64,000 bases of DNA from Fluviicoccus sp. (GTDB lineage Bacteria; Pseudomonadota; Gammaproteobacteria; Pseudomonadales; Moraxellaceae): NCBI RefSeq assembly GCF_030646115.1, contig NZ_JAUSMX010000019.1, positions 62,001 to 126,000 on the forward strand, given 5' to 3'. How positions within the stretch are numbered: the first letter of the stretch is position 1; every line of letters begins with the position of its first letter. The position numbers and the translations under genes are program-made. The notes beneath the pieces are model-generated. The model worked only from the letters and a program-made list of their open reading frames with translations. It ran no database searches and was not told where the DNA came from. Positions 33,652 through 43,807 of this stretch are shown here, piece after piece.

Positions 33652-36006
33652 TCAATCCTTGGGCCTCCAGCGTTGCAGCAGCAAGGCGTTGCTGACCACT
33701 GACACCGACGACAGGGCCATGGCCGCGCCCGCCACCACCGGGCTGAGCAGGCCAAAAGCTGCCAGCGGGATGCCGACGACGTTATAGAAGAAGGCCCAGA
33801 ACAGGTTTTGCCGGATCTTGCGCACAGTGGCGCGCGACAAGTCGATGGCGGCGGCCACCAGCGACGGGTCGCCGCGCATCAGGGTAATGCCTGCCGCATG
33901 CATCGCGACATCCGTACCGGTGCCCATGGCGATACCGACATCCGCCGCCGCCAGCGCCGGGGCGTCATTGATGCCGTCCCCGACCATGGCCACCACGGCC
34001 CCGCCCTGTTTCAGCGCCGTCACCAGCGCCGCCTTGTCGGCGGGCAGGACATTGGCGCGGACCTCATCCATGCCCAGCTGAGACGCCACGACCTGCACGG
34101 CTCCCGGATGATCGCCGCTGACCAGCACCGTGCGGATACCCTGCGCCCGCAACCGGTCAATGGCGGTCGTGGCGCTCTCCTTCAGCAAGTCTCCACAGGC
34201 AATCAGGCCCAGCAATCGCGGGGTTGCGCCCAGCTCCGCCAGCCAGGACAAGGTCTTGCCCTCGGCAGCCAGCGCCTCGGACGGCTGCTGCAAGGCCGCC
34301 ATGGAAACACCCAGTTCCTGCAGATAACGGGAACTGCCCAAGCACAACGTGCGGCCCACCACCTCGCCACGGAGGCCGCGTCCGGCCAGTGTCTGCAATC
34401 CGCTGACCGGCGGCAGGGTTTCAGCGGCTGCCGCCTTCAGCATGGCCTGCGCCAACGGATGGGTGGACGACTGTTGCAGCGAGGCCGCCAAGCGAAGTAC
34501 CGGATCGGTTTCATCAACCGCCAGCACTGCCGCTACCTCCGGCTTGCCCCGGGTCAGGGTGCCGGTCTTGTCAAAGGCGACCAGCGTCAGCCGGCGGGCG
34601 GTTTCCAGGGCTTCCGCATCCTTGATCAGAATCCCGTACCGGGCGCCCACCCCGGTTCCGGCCATGATCGCGGCCGGCGTCGCCAGCCCCAACGCACAAG
34701 GACAAGCTATCACCAGCACGGCCACGGCATTGATAAGCGCCGTTTCCCAGCCGCCGCCCGCCCATACCCAGCCCGCCAGTGTCAAGGCGGCAATGCCCAG
34801 CACCACCGGCACAAAGACAGCAGCCACCCGGTCCACCAGGCGCTGGATCGGCGCTTTGGCGGCCTGCGCGTCTTCCACCAGCCGGATGATATGGGCCAGC
34901 ACCGTCTCATTGCCGGTGGCGGTGATGCGGATGCGCAACAGCCCCTCACCGTTGATGGCGCCGCCAGTCACTGCATCGCCGGGCTGCTTCGCCACCGGCA
35001 GGCTTTCTCCGGTCATCAACGACTCATCCACACCGGAGCTGCCTTCCAGCACCTCACCGTCCAGCGGAATGCGTTCGCCGCTGCGCACCTGCACCACCTG
35101 GCCAACCACCGCCACGGCCAGCGCCATGTCCCGCACCGCGCCGTCCACTTCCAGATGCACCACCTCCGGACGCAGGGCTTGCAGGGCGCGAATGGCGGCC
35201 GTCGTCTGGCGCTTGGCGCGGCTTTCCAGCCACTTGCCCAGCAGCACCAGCGTAATGACCACGGCGGACGCCTCAAAGTACAAATGATGCACCTGTTCGC
35301 CATGACGCCACCACAGGAATACCGACAGCCCCCAGGCCGCCGAGGTGCCCAGGCTGACCAGCAGATCCATGTTGCCGGTTCCCGCACGCAAGGCATGCCA
35401 GCCGGCGCGATAGAAACGGGCGCCCAGCCAGAACTGCACCGGCGTGGCCAGCAGGAATTGCCACAGCGGCGGCAGCATCAGGTGATAGCCGAACGGCTGG
35501 CCCAGCATGGGCAGCGCCAGCGGCAGGCTGAGCAGGAGGGCGGCCAGCAACGGCCAGGTGTCGGAATGATGGCGAACGGGAGCGGTGTCCGGCGTCGGCA
35601 AGGACGCTTGATAACCGGCCCGGGTCACCGCGGCAACCAGTGCGGATTCCTGGGAATCCTGGGCCACGAAGCTGACCTGGGCGCTTTCCGTCGCCAGATT
35701 GACGGTCGCCGCCAGCACGCCCGGCACGGCGGCCAGCGCCCGCTCCACACGACCGGCGCAGGTCGCGCAGCTCATGCCCCCCACCGTCAGCGTCAGTGAT
35801 TGAAGGGGAACCTGATAGCCTGCTTTCTCAACAGCGGCCATCACCGCCGGCAGGCTGCCCGGTTCAGCGGTGATACGGGCGCTCTCCCCGGCCAGATTGA
35901 CCGCCGCCGCCGAAACGCCTGGAGCCTTGAGCAAGGCCTGCTCAACCCGACCCGCACAGACGGCGCAAGTCATACCGGCAATGGGCAGACGGATCTCTTC
36001 AGGCAT
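33652..36006 (-). CDS. copA: CopA-type P1B copper-exporting ATPase
   Basis: 784 aa. Pumps Cu(I) out of the cytoplasm. Two N-terminal HMA domains, GMTCAVC near residue 11 and GMSCATC near 78. Eight membrane helices, with the CPC motif in [13 protein letters not shown] near residue 437. DKTGTLT near 480 contains the phosphorylated Asp, TGES near 335 is the actuator loop and [12 protein letters not shown] near 680 the hinge. All catalytic motifs are intact. No cueR-type regulator gene adjoins it. Confidence 0.95.
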   Translation of the reverse strand: MPEEIRLPIAGMTCAVCAGRVEQALLKAPGVSAAAVNLAGESARITAEPGSLPAVMAAVEKAGYQVPLQSLTLTVGGMSCATCAGRVERALAAVPGVLAATVNLATESAQVSFVAQDSQESALVAAVTRAGYQASLPTPDTAPVRHHSDTWPLLAALLLSLPLALPMLGQPFGYHLMLPPLWQFLLATPVQFWLGARFYRAGWHALRAGTGNMDLLVSLGTSAAWGLSVFLWWRHGEQVHHLYFEASAVVITLVLLGKWLESRAKRQTTAAIRALQALRPEVVHLEVDGAVRDMALAVAVVGQVVQVRSGERIPLDGEVLEGSSGVDESLMTGESLPVAKQPGDAVTGGAINGEGLLRIRITATGNETVLAHIIRLVEDAQAAKAPIQRLVDRVAAVFVPVVLGIAALTLAGWVWAGGGWETALINAVAVLVIACPCALGLATPAAIMAGTGVGARYGILIKDAEALETARRLTLVAFDKTGTLTRGKPEVAAVLAVDETDPVLRLAASLQQSSTHPLAQAMLKAAAAETLPPVSGLQTLAGRGLRGEVVGRTLCLGSSRYLQELGVSMAALQQPSEALAAEGKTLSWLAELGATPRLLGLIACGDLLKESATTAIDRLRAQGIRTVLVSGDHPGAVQVVASQLGMDEVRANVLPADKAALVTALKQGGAVVAMVGDGINDAPALAAADVGIAMGTGTDVAMHAAGITLMRGDPSLVAAAIDLSRATVRKIRQNLFWAFFYNVVGIPLAAFGLLSPVVAGAAMALSSVSVVSNALLLQRWRPKD

Positions 36007-36202
36007 GGTGTTTCCAGCACAGGGTCAATGTTTGTGGAAGACAGTATCCGCCCGGTTGCACAAACCAACAAGAACCCGTAGAGCCACAAACTCCGGAATA
36101 TGTTAATATCCCGTTAATTCGACATTAAACCATCACCCTGCATCGTGGCTTAACCGACAATAACAAGCGCCCGATTAAGGAGGATGTGGCGGGAGAATTA
36201 TC

Positions 36203-36424
36203 ATGAAACTGGAAAGTTGCCAGAATACCGGCTGTCTGCGGGTTTTTGAAACCCGTGAGGTAGGCAATGGATTGCCGCTCAGTCCGCGTCAGGAACCGTA
36301 TCACTGCCCCTACTGCAACCACGGCCATTTCCGCCTCACGTCTGGCGTCATCATCGTCAGCATGTTGTCGCGGGAGACCGAGCGGGTGGTGAAAGCCATG
36401 ATGGGGCAAACGAGTAAAAGCTAG
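36203..36424 (+). CDS. Small protein with two Cys pairs
   Basis: 73 aa. Two Cys near residues 6 and 11 and a YHCPYCNHGHF block near 33-43 suggest a zinc ribbon. GGGAG precedes the ATG. No known family or partner recognised. Confidence 0.65.
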   Translation: MKLESCQNTGCLRVFETREVGNGLPLSPRQEPYHCPYCNHGHFRLTSGVIIVSMLSRETERVVKAMMGQTSKS

Positions 36425-36454
36425 GCCGGACAAGACAGGCTGGCTGCCGCTGGC

Positions 36455-36922
36455 TTATAAAACCAGCGGCTTGTTCACCTGCCGGGCGCAGGCAACCAGA
36501 TCTTCCAGGGCGCGAACCATCCCCTCGATCTCTGCCGGCCAGTGCCCGACGGCCTTCCGCAAGTCCTGCAACTCCATCGCCAGACTGTCGACAGCGGAGG
36601 ACTCCAGAGCTTCGTCCTGTCCTGGCTGATGCGCCAGCACCCTGCCTTCAAGCACCGGGCACCGGCATCCCGATGCGGCTGTCATTTCCTTGAACCGGGC
36701 AATGGTCTCGGCGGAGGCCACTGTGCGGTGCAGCAGAATACCGTAGTCGTGGTGACAGGCTGTTTCATGCCACAAACCAAAAGCCCCGATGGCACCGTGA
36801 TCGGATGCCGCACATTCCCGGCAACCATCACTCTGTACATAGACCTGCCATTCCGGTCGGGGTTGCCTTCGCAACGCGCCCCGCTCCAGGCAGTCACAAA
36901 ACACCAGGGCGTCAATGCTCAT
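36455..36922 (-). CDS. Conserved protein of unknown function
   Basis: 155 aa. The beginning MSIDALVFCDCLERG followed by YVQSDG and a WHETACHHDYGILLHR segment matches a widespread uncharacterised family of cytoplasmic proteins. Eight Cys residues, including CDC, CREC and CRC, could bind metal. No signal peptide. Function unknown. Confidence 0.65.
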   Translation of the reverse strand: MSIDALVFCDCLERGALRRQPRPEWQVYVQSDGCRECAASDHGAIGAFGLWHETACHHDYGILLHRTVASAETIARFKEMTAASGCRCPVLEGRVLAHQPGQDEALESSAVDSLAMELQDLRKAVGHWPAEIEGMVRALEDLVACARQVNKPLVL

Positions 36923-37023
36923 GGTTTTCCCTATAATGCCGTCCCCTAGCCGGGACTCATGCTCCGATTATAGAGAACACACAGGAAAAACGAGACATCC
37001 ATCACATTATTGGCGGGAAATGC

Positions 37024-37269
37024 CTAATTCGCACTGACATTTGAACCCAGCAACTGGGTAAGGGCCACCGCATACTCCACAGCCTGCACACCCAGCGGCG
37101 TCAGATAGCCGCCGTCCGGCAGGGTCACCATGCCGCGGTCAAAAAGACGCTGGCAGGCGTCCACGGTGGCGGGTTCGGCGCTGTGATGCACCTTGATGCC
37201 CTCCTGACCGTTGTCAGGATTGAACAGCATCAGCACATGCAACTCGTCCAGCATTTCCAGGGTAAACAT
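37024..37269 (-). CDS. TIGR02647-family protein
   Basis: 81 aa. Family signs: LDELHVLMLFNPDNGQEGIKVHH and VDACQRLFDRGMVTLPDGGYLTPLG. The pattern of helix, helix, strand resembles a small winged helix, and members are sometimes listed as DNA-binding. Function not established. Confidence 0.8.
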   Translation of the reverse strand: MFTLEMLDELHVLMLFNPDNGQEGIKVHHSAEPATVDACQRLFDRGMVTLPDGGYLTPLGVQAVEYAVALTQLLGSNVSAN

Positions 37270-37382
37270 GGATTAACTCCGTTCAGGTCAGTCGGTTAGC
37301 GCCTACGGCGTCTTCCAGCAGCGTAGCGCCGCCGCCGCGTGACTGCAAGACAAAACACTGCACAGCGGCGGCGGCCGGGCCT

Positions 37383-38663
37383 TCAGGCCGAAACCGGGAA
37401 CACCGGCCAGTTTGCCTCGATGACCCCCTTCTCCGCGTTGTAGACGGCAATATCACCAAACTGCAGGAAGACCGCCTCACTCTGACGCGGGCGGAAAAAA
37501 ACGAAGTCATCCGGCAGCAGGCTGACCGAGCTGGAACCCAGATACAGCTCCTGATTGCTGGACTGCCCGTAAATGCCGCTTAGCGCCAGACCGGGGGGCG
37601 ACACCGGGTCGGCCAGCCAGTGCCCGCCATGGATGAAGTAACCGCGCCCGGCATTCGGATCCCACCAGCGGCGCAGTCCGTCACTCCACTCCAGGCCCGG
37701 CATCAATGCCGGATTCACTTTTTTCAGCAACGGTGTGGCAATAAAACAGGCGGCCTGATGGTCTTGCAGCGAAGGTTTGTCGAAATCCGACGGCATGACA
37801 AAGGCCGACCCCAGGGAAATATCATTAGCAGCGGTGGATACGCCGTGCCGGGCATAGGTCAGGCTGCCGCCGGAATTGAGGGTCATTTTTTCCGGGGATA
37901 GACCGGACTCCCGCAGCACCTGCACGCAGTCCTTGTACATTTTCTGGCAGGAGTCCCACGCCTTTTCCTGCATGTTGAAAACCGTCGGCAACTTACCGAC
38001 ATGAGCCTCATAACCCATCAGGCCGCTGACCTCCAGCATGGTCTGGGCCTTGGCGGCTTCCAGGGCTGTCTTGACCTCCTCCGGCGTGGCAAAGCCGCCG
38101 CGATGCAGGCCGACATCGATCTCCAGGCTGATGCGCAGGGTTTTGCGCAACGATCCGGCCAGACCGGCATACTCAAGCAGTCGTCCCGGAGAATCCACCA
38201 GCCACTGCACCTGCGGCAGCTTGTCACGGTTGGCTTCGGTGTAAAGCCATTGGCGGACAGCCGCCACCGGCATGGGCTTGCCGAACAGGATATCGGCATC
38301 GGGATAAAGCTTTAACACCTGATCCAGCATCGGCATGTTGAACACCATTAGCCGCTGGGTTTGCAGCACCTGCATCAGCAAGTCCATGAACGCCGGAGCG
38401 GGCAGTGACTTCACCACCAGCCGGGCGGGCAGGCGCTCCGGCCCTTCGACCAGTTTTTTCCGCACCTGCTCCGCGTTGTGCAGCAGGCGGGCGTAATCCA
38501 GCACCAGCACCGGCCGCACCAGTCCCGCATCCTGCAAGGCCTTGCCCAGTCCGCGAAAATAGTCATTGTGGGCGCCACCCTGATCCCGGGGCTTGATGCC
38601 GAAGGCGGCAGCACCGGCGGCAACAGCCCCGCCCAGCACCACGGTTCTGCGACTGATCTTCAT
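37383..38663 (-). CDS. DSD1-family PLP enzyme with Tat-like signal
   Basis: 426 aa from the ATG at 38663. Signal: SRRTVVLGGAVAAGAAAFG, a twin-arginine type, so it is exported folded with its cofactor. The fold-type III (alanine-racemase-like) barrel follows: LVLDYARLLHN leads into RLVVKSLPAPAF with the PLP Lys near residue 80, and SLEIDVGLHRGG near 190. Relatives are D-threonine aldolases and D-serine dehydratases. A periplasmic D-amino-acid lyase is the likely role. Last gene in the cytochrome-oxidase-DSD1 operon. Confidence 0.82.
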   Translation of the reverse strand: MKISRRTVVLGGAVAAGAAAFGIKPRDQGGAHNDYFRGLGKALQDAGLVRPVLVLDYARLLHNAEQVRKKLVEGPERLPARLVVKSLPAPAFMDLLMQVLQTQRLMVFNMPMLDQVLKLYPDADILFGKPMPVAAVRQWLYTEANRDKLPQVQWLVDSPGRLLEYAGLAGSLRKTLRISLEIDVGLHRGGFATPEEVKTALEAAKAQTMLEVSGLMGYEAHVGKLPTVFNMQEKAWDSCQKMYKDCVQVLRESGLSPEKMTLNSGGSLTYARHGVSTAANDISLGSAFVMPSDFDKPSLQDHQAACFIATPLLKKVNPALMPGLEWSDGLRRWWDPNAGRGYFIHGGHWLADPVSPPGLALSGIYGQSSNQELYLGSSSVSLLPDDFVFFRPRQSEAVFLQFGDIAVYNAEKGVIEANWPVFPVSA

Positions 38664-38709
38664 GAGTGATTTCCGTTGGCTATGCTGTTCCGGCATTTGG
38701 GGGGACGCA

Positions 38710-40101
38710 TCAAACGCCCCACACTTTCCGCAGGAACGGGTTCAGTAATTTGCCTTGCGGGTCCAATTGCTGCCGGACGGCCTGGACATCCTTCCATTTC
38801 GGATACAGCTTTTCCAGATCCGCCGCCGCCAGCGAGTGCAGTTTGCCCCAGTGCGGACGACCGCCGTACTTGCGCAGGATCGGTTCCACCAGTTCGAACA
38901 TGAACTTGTGGTCATCCTCGTAATAAGCATGCACGGCGATGGAGCCGGAGTCCCGTTCGTAAAACGGCGACAGCCAGGCCCGGTCATCACGCTCAATCAC
39001 ACGCGCTTCAATCGGGAAAAAGACATCAGGGCGCTTCGACTCGATGACGGCAACAACTTCTTTCAACGCCGCCATCTGGTTTTCCAGTGGCAGGTGGAAT
39101 TCCATTTCATTGAAACGCACCGACCGCTCGGAGGCCATCAGCTTCCAGCTGTAATCCACCGCCACCTCAGTGCCGTGCTTGCCAGCCAGCGCCTCCGCCA
39201 CCCGACGCCGCAGCGAAGGCGACCAGCTCAGGTAATCGCGCAGCTTCTTCAGGTCCATCAGCGTTTCCATGTCCTTGTCCGGGCCGCGCGGCGTGGCATC
39301 GGCCATGGTCTGGTTGTGGACAATTCGGGCGGCAATGCCGGTGAACGGGATATAGAAGAATTCCGCGTTCCGGTTGTTGAGGTAGAGTTTCTCCCAATCC
39401 CGCAGCAGTTCGTCAAAGGGCACGATGTCCACCTTGCGCTCGGTGCGATGCAGCGGCCAGTTTTTCAGGGTGTATTCGGTGACTATGCCGAACGAGCCCA
39501 TCCCCACCAGCGACGCATGGAAGATGTCCGCATTCTCGGTTGGGCTGCAGTTCAGTTCATCACCGTTCACTTTCATCATCCGGAAGCTTTCCACCCGGCC
39601 ATGCAGCGCCGGCAGGCGGATGCCGGTGCCGTGGGTGCCAGTGGCGATGGCCCCGGCCAGCGATTGCTTGTTGATGTCGGGGATATTGAGCATGTCCTGC
39701 CCGATGTCGGCCAGCAACTGCCCCATCTGTTGCAGGCGGGTGCCGGCCTTGAGGGTGGCGAGCTGTGTCACCGGGTCGTGACTGACCAGCCCGGCCATAT
39801 TGTCCAGGGTCAGCAAGGTGCCTTCCGACGCACACAAACCGCTGAAGGAATGCCCCGCGCCCACCGCCCGGATCGGCGCCGGAGCCATGCCAAGCAGGTT
39901 CTTCAGTTCCTCCGCTGTGGCCGGCGCGGCGCGGTTGGCCGGATAGGCGTGTTCCAGCCCGGACCAGTTCTGCCACAGCAAATGTCCATTTTTGTCCTGA
40001 AGGGGAAGGACGGGGACTTTTGACTCTTTCGAGCAGGCCGGCAAGACGACCGCAGCGCCGGCGGCGGCGCCCGCCCCGATAAACTGTCGACGATTGATCA
40101 T
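38710..40101 (-). CDS. FAD-linked sugar-1,4-lactone oxidase-like enzyme
   Basis: 463 aa. Tat-type signal NRRQFIGAGAAAGAAVVLPAC, also a plausible lipoprotein Cys. The FAD-binding domain has RAVGAGHSFSGLC near residue 78 and INKQSLAGAIATGTHGTG near 140. The C-terminal ALO domain ends with GGRPHWGKLH near 420, the HWGK motif of D-arabinono- and L-gulono-lactone oxidases. It probably passes electrons to the cytochrome c encoded just upstream rather than to oxygen. Substrate unknown. Confidence 0.88.
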   Translation of the reverse strand: MINRRQFIGAGAAAGAAVVLPACSKESKVPVLPLQDKNGHLLWQNWSGLEHAYPANRAAPATAEELKNLLGMAPAPIRAVGAGHSFSGLCASEGTLLTLDNMAGLVSHDPVTQLATLKAGTRLQQMGQLLADIGQDMLNIPDINKQSLAGAIATGTHGTGIRLPALHGRVESFRMMKVNGDELNCSPTENADIFHASLVGMGSFGIVTEYTLKNWPLHRTERKVDIVPFDELLRDWEKLYLNNRNAEFFYIPFTGIAARIVHNQTMADATPRGPDKDMETLMDLKKLRDYLSWSPSLRRRVAEALAGKHGTEVAVDYSWKLMASERSVRFNEMEFHLPLENQMAALKEVVAVIESKRPDVFFPIEARVIERDDRAWLSPFYERDSGSIAVHAYYEDDHKFMFELVEPILRKYGGRPHWGKLHSLAAADLEKLYPKWKDVQAVRQQLDPQGKLLNPFLRKVWGV

Positions 40102-40104
40102 GGT

Positions 40105-40452
40105 TCAGTTCCCCTGTTGGGTGGCGGCCGGTGCGGCCATATGGCGGATCAGCGCTTCAAAATCCTGAGGCGTGCAGGTCAGGCACATGCCCCCGGCGGG
40201 CATCTGGTTGATGCCGGTAATGGCGTTCTTGACCAGGGTGTCCAGCCCCTTTTCAACCCGGGGCGCCCAGGCGGTCATGTCGCCCGCTTGCGGCGCAGGA
40301 TTGCCGGGCATGGCATGGCAGTTCTTGCAGCTTTGCTCGAACAGCTTGGTCTGGGCGGCCGTCAGGCTGACCGGCTCCAGGGAGGCCGGAGCTTTGCCGC
40401 AGGCGGTAATCAGGGAGGAAAAAACAAGGATCAGTGCCAGTCGCTGGATCAT
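40105..40452 (-). CDS. Cytochrome c5-like lipoprotein
   Basis: 115 aa. Lipoprotein signal with lipobox LITAC near residue 18. One haem site CKNCH near residue 42 and a Met in the later part for the sixth ligand; the extra Cys pair MCLTC is typical of the cytochrome c5 family. Begins the three-gene operon with the lactone oxidase (3 bp downstream) and the DSD1 enzyme. Likely electron acceptor of the oxidase. Confidence 0.88.
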   Translation of the reverse strand: MIQRLALILVFSSLITACGKAPASLEPVSLTAAQTKLFEQSCKNCHAMPGNPAPQAGDMTAWAPRVEKGLDTLVKNAITGINQMPAGGMCLTCTPQDFEALIRHMAAPAATQQGN

Positions 40453-40623
40453 GTGGGGGAACTCGCTAGCCGGTTTATTCTTATGCTGAGGGGGCAGGCC
40501 CTTTTGCATGCTAGCAGAATAGAATTAGCGGGGCTTGTCAACCAGAACCGGGACGGACATCTTTAGGGGATAATAGCGGCCAATTCCCAGGAGGTCTTGG
40601 GGCGGATACCCGCCCCGCCAGGC

Positions 40624-41232
40624 TTACTTGGTGCGCTGGTCGCCATAGTTGACGGTTTTACTTTGACCGCCGCCGGTGGTGATTGTCGCTGCGCCACCGG
40701 TTTGGGTTCCCGAACCCTCCACGGTGGCGGTGTTACCGCTGCCGGTGGTGGCCGTTACCGTGCCGCTGCCCCCGGAAGCCGAGCCTTCCGCGGTCACCGT
40801 CTTACCGCCGCTGGTGGTGGTGGTCGCCGTTCCCGACTTGACTCCGTCCTTATCTTCGCTGACCGAGGCTTCGGTTGTGGAGAACTTGCCACCGCCGGTT
40901 GTGGTGGTATTGGTGACCGTGACACCGTCACGGGTTTTGGCGGCGCTGCCTTCGGTGGTGGCGCTCTTGCCGCCGGACGTTTCAGCACTGCCCGACCACG
41001 CAGCCTTGTTGCCCTTGACCGTGCTCTGGATGGAGCCGGAAGCGGATTTGCCGCGCGGACCGCTAACCTTGCCGGTGGTTTGGCCGCCGGTATCGGTGGT
41101 GGTGCGGTCCACCTGCACCGAGCCGCCGAATTGCCCGGTCTGCTGGAAACTGCCGGTGGGACCCGGCAGCGCCAGGGCGGAGCCCGCAGCCGTCATCAGG
41201 ATGCACAGGGAAAGAATACGGATTTTCATCAT
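40624..41232 (-). CDS. Secreted Gly/Thr/Ser-rich repetitive protein
   Basis: 202 aa, signal peptide ending near residue 22, AAGGAG upstream. The mature part is almost wholly Gly, Thr, Ser, Ala, Val and Lys, in loose repeats such as TTTTSGGK and TATTGSGNTATVEGSG. Alternating polar and small residues suggest stacked beta-strands or a fibre-like extracellular protein. No family recognised. The repetition makes every other frame look open, which is why long reverse-frame readings occur here. Confidence 0.75.
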   Translation of the reverse strand: MMKIRILSLCILMTAAGSALALPGPTGSFQQTGQFGGSVQVDRTTTDTGGQTTGKVSGPRGKSASGSIQSTVKGNKAAWSGSAETSGGKSATTEGSAAKTRDGVTVTNTTTTGGGKFSTTEASVSEDKDGVKSGTATTTTSGGKTVTAEGSASGGSGTVTATTGSGNTATVEGSGTQTGGAATITTGGGQSKTVNYGDQRTK

Positions 41233-41334
41233 GTTACTCCTTTGCATTTTTTGGAACAGGCTGAATCCGCCTGTTTTGTTTTACCGGCCGTTTTCAGCAA
41301 CGACCGGCGTTGAACTTGCCTCTTCTCGCACCGC

Positions 41335-42351
41335 TCAGGCCGGTTGGCGTCGCCAGGCCTGCGGCGTGTGTCCCGTCCAGCGCTGGAAGGCGCGGCGAAA
41401 ACTGACGGCCTCGCTGTAGCCCAGCACCGCAGCCATCTGCTCCACCGTCACCTCGGGATTTTCCAGCAATTGCAACGCCAGTTGGTGGCGAACGGCATCG
41501 ATTTCACGCTGGAAATCAGTGCCGTGCTCCTGCAGCCGCCGCCGCAGGGTGCGTTCGGACATGCCCAGCTGCCCGGCCACGTCCACCATGGACGGCCAGT
41601 GCCCCACCCGGGCGCGAATGGCGGCATTGACCCGTTGCAGCAGATCACCCGGCGCTGCGGCGCGGTCTTGCTGTAACAGGGTTTCACACAGGTTGAGCAA
41701 ATGTTTGGCGGTGAGCGCATTGGCGGTGCGCAGCGAGACATCCAGCAGCCGCGCATCAATAAGGAAACGGTTTTCCGGCTGGTTGTAGCGCACCGGACAG
41801 GCAAACCAGGCCTTCATGCGTTCCGCATAGGGCGGCGGAGAAATGGCGAAGTCGATAGCCAAGGGACAGAAGTCGCTGCCCAGCAGGTCGCGGGCCACGG
41901 CGGTGACACCCACCATCTGCTCTTCCGGGGCGAAACGCTGCAGATGCGGCAACGGGTAGTCCAGCCGCGCGGTCATGATCAGGGCTTCGGGAATGGTCTC
42001 GGCATTCAGCGTCATGAAAGCGCTGGTGAGGCGGTAGTATTCCAGCCCGATGCGGATGGCCTCGCCCGCCGTGGCTGCGCTGAGCATGGCATGTCCCAGC
42101 ACACCGTAGCTGGAGACGGTCAACCGCGAACCGATGGCCAGCCCCAGATCTTCGCGACCGGTTTCACGGTACACCAGCGCCAGCAGCGACTCATAATCCG
42201 CCGGAGTCAGCCGCAACTCCTCGTCCTGCAGCGCGGCAAGGTTTTCCACCCCCAGCGCCACCGCCAGCGATTCTTCAGACAATCCGTGCTCCATCGCCCA
42301 TTCGGTCAGGGTAATGGCAATCAGGGCCGGAATGCGGGCGTTGGGAATCAT
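41335..42351 (-). CDS. AraC-family transcriptional regulator
   Basis: 338 aa. N-terminal ligand-binding domain of the arabinose-binding-like type (PF12625, as in OruR), from about residue 20 to 210. C-terminal double helix-turn-helix: VDVAGQLGMSERTLRRRLQEHGTDF (near 255) and VEQMAAVLGYSEAVSFRRAFQRWTGHTP (near 300). Divergent from the serine hydrolase gene, with 161 bp between them, and so likely to control it. Confidence 0.92.
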   Translation of the reverse strand: MIPNARIPALIAITLTEWAMEHGLSEESLAVALGVENLAALQDEELRLTPADYESLLALVYRETGREDLGLAIGSRLTVSSYGVLGHAMLSAATAGEAIRIGLEYYRLTSAFMTLNAETIPEALIMTARLDYPLPHLQRFAPEEQMVGVTAVARDLLGSDFCPLAIDFAISPPPYAERMKAWFACPVRYNQPENRFLIDARLLDVSLRTANALTAKHLLNLCETLLQQDRAAAPGDLLQRVNAAIRARVGHWPSMVDVAGQLGMSERTLRRRLQEHGTDFQREIDAVRHQLALQLLENPEVTVEQMAAVLGYSEAVSFRRAFQRWTGHTPQAWRRQPA

Positions 42352-42512
42352 GGACGGAGGCTGTTCTGGTCAAAACTGAATGATATGACTGTTGTAGCGC
42401 AGTCCCGCTAAAAAAACCAGTCCGGCGTCCGTATCCGGAAAGCATCCCTGAACAGGCGTCTTTTTTGCTATTGTAGTACCCTCGTACCCGAATAAACCTT
42501 CCGGAAGCCTCC

Positions 42513-43802
42513 ATGATCCGCGACCCGCTGAACACCATTCTCCCCTACCTCAAGTCCGGCGGCCGCCGCGTTGCCATGTCCGCCAACCTGGATGATGTCA
42601 CCACCATCAACCACGACCGCGAATGCCGTCCGGAAGAAGCGGGACTGCGCCAAGCGGATATCGACAAGATATGGGAGGCTGTCACTGCCTATTACCAGAC
42701 GGGCCTGCACCCGTCGATCACGCTGGTGATACGCCGTCATGGCAAGGTGGTGCTCAGCCGTGGCATTGGTAAGGCCCATGTGGGGGCCGCCGGTGAATCG
42801 CCCACCGACCATCACCGACTGGCCGACGCCGACACCCCGATCTGCCTGTTTTCCGGTTCCAAGGCCATTTCCGCCATGCTGATCCACAAGCTGGCGGAAG
42901 AAGGCAAGCTGCGCCTGGACGACCCGGTCGCCAAGCACCTGCCCGCATACGGCAGCAACGGCAAGCACCGCACCACCATCCTTGAACTGCTGACGCACCG
43001 CGCCGGCATCCGCGCCCTGCCCATTGAAGACATCACTCCGGAGCTGATGTTCGACTTCGATGCCGTGGTGAAGATTCTCTGCGATTACCCGCCGGTGGAC
43101 CGCCCCGGCCGCGACCAGGCCTACCACGCCACCACGGCGGGCTACATCCTGGGTGCGGTGGCCATGGCTGTCTCCGGCGAAACCCTGCCGCAACTGCTGA
43201 AGCGCATCATTGCCGACCCGCTGGGTTGTGAACACATGACCTTCGGCATGCCTGAACACCGTCGCCACGAAGCGGCGCTGAGCCTCTCGACCGGCCCGAA
43301 AAAAGTGATGATTGCCAGCCAGTTGCTGAAGCAGTTGCTGGGGGTCGAAGAAGGCGAAATCACCACCGCCATCAACTCGGCAGGCGGGCTGTCGGCGATC
43401 ATTCCCGCCGCCAACATTTACGCCACTGCCGAAGAGGCCTGCCGCTTCTACCAGATGCTGCTGGACGGCGGCCGCTGGAACGGCAAGCAGATCTTCAAAC
43501 CGGAAACCATTGCCGCCGCCATCAAGCCGGGCAAACTGATGCTGGACCGCTCGATGAACGCACCGGTGCGCTACACCCCCGGCTTCATGCACGGCGAAAA
43601 ACTGTGGAGCCTGTTCGGCTTCAATACCCCGAAGGCGGTGGGTCATCTGGGCTTCATCAACATCCTGTGCTGGGAAGACCCGGAACGCGATATCTCGGTC
43701 GCCTTCCTCAATACCGGCAAGAGCCTGGCGCCGGAAGGATTCATCGGCTTTGCGAATGTGTCGCGGATGATCAGCCAGGTGATCCCGAGGGATGCGCGCT
43801 GA
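42513..43802 (+). CDS. Beta-lactamase-fold serine hydrolase
   Basis: 429 aa, class C beta-lactamase/EstB-like. FSGSKAISAML near residue 113 is the SxxK motif with the nucleophile Ser, a Tyr in DQAYHATTAGY near 205 is the second motif, and HLGF near 379 replaces the third. No signal peptide, so cytoplasmic; relatives are esterases and polyhydroxybutyrate or lipid hydrolases rather than drug-resistance enzymes. Divergent from an AraC regulator. Confidence 0.9.
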   Translation: MIRDPLNTILPYLKSGGRRVAMSANLDDVTTINHDRECRPEEAGLRQADIDKIWEAVTAYYQTGLHPSITLVIRRHGKVVLSRGIGKAHVGAAGESPTDHHRLADADTPICLFSGSKAISAMLIHKLAEEGKLRLDDPVAKHLPAYGSNGKHRTTILELLTHRAGIRALPIEDITPELMFDFDAVVKILCDYPPVDRPGRDQAYHATTAGYILGAVAMAVSGETLPQLLKRIIADPLGCEHMTFGMPEHRRHEAALSLSTGPKKVMIASQLLKQLLGVEEGEITTAINSAGGLSAIIPAANIYATAEEACRFYQMLLDGGRWNGKQIFKPETIAAAIKPGKLMLDRSMNAPVRYTPGFMHGEKLWSLFGFNTPKAVGHLGFINILCWEDPERDISVAFLNTGKSLAPEGFIGFANVSRMISQVIPRDAR

Positions 43803-43807
43803 CCCCC

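Noticed and set aside
33808-35799. A 663-codon forward frame across copA
   Set aside because: It is antisense to a P-type ATPase with every motif intact; the composition (His, Arg, Gln) is that of a shadow frame.
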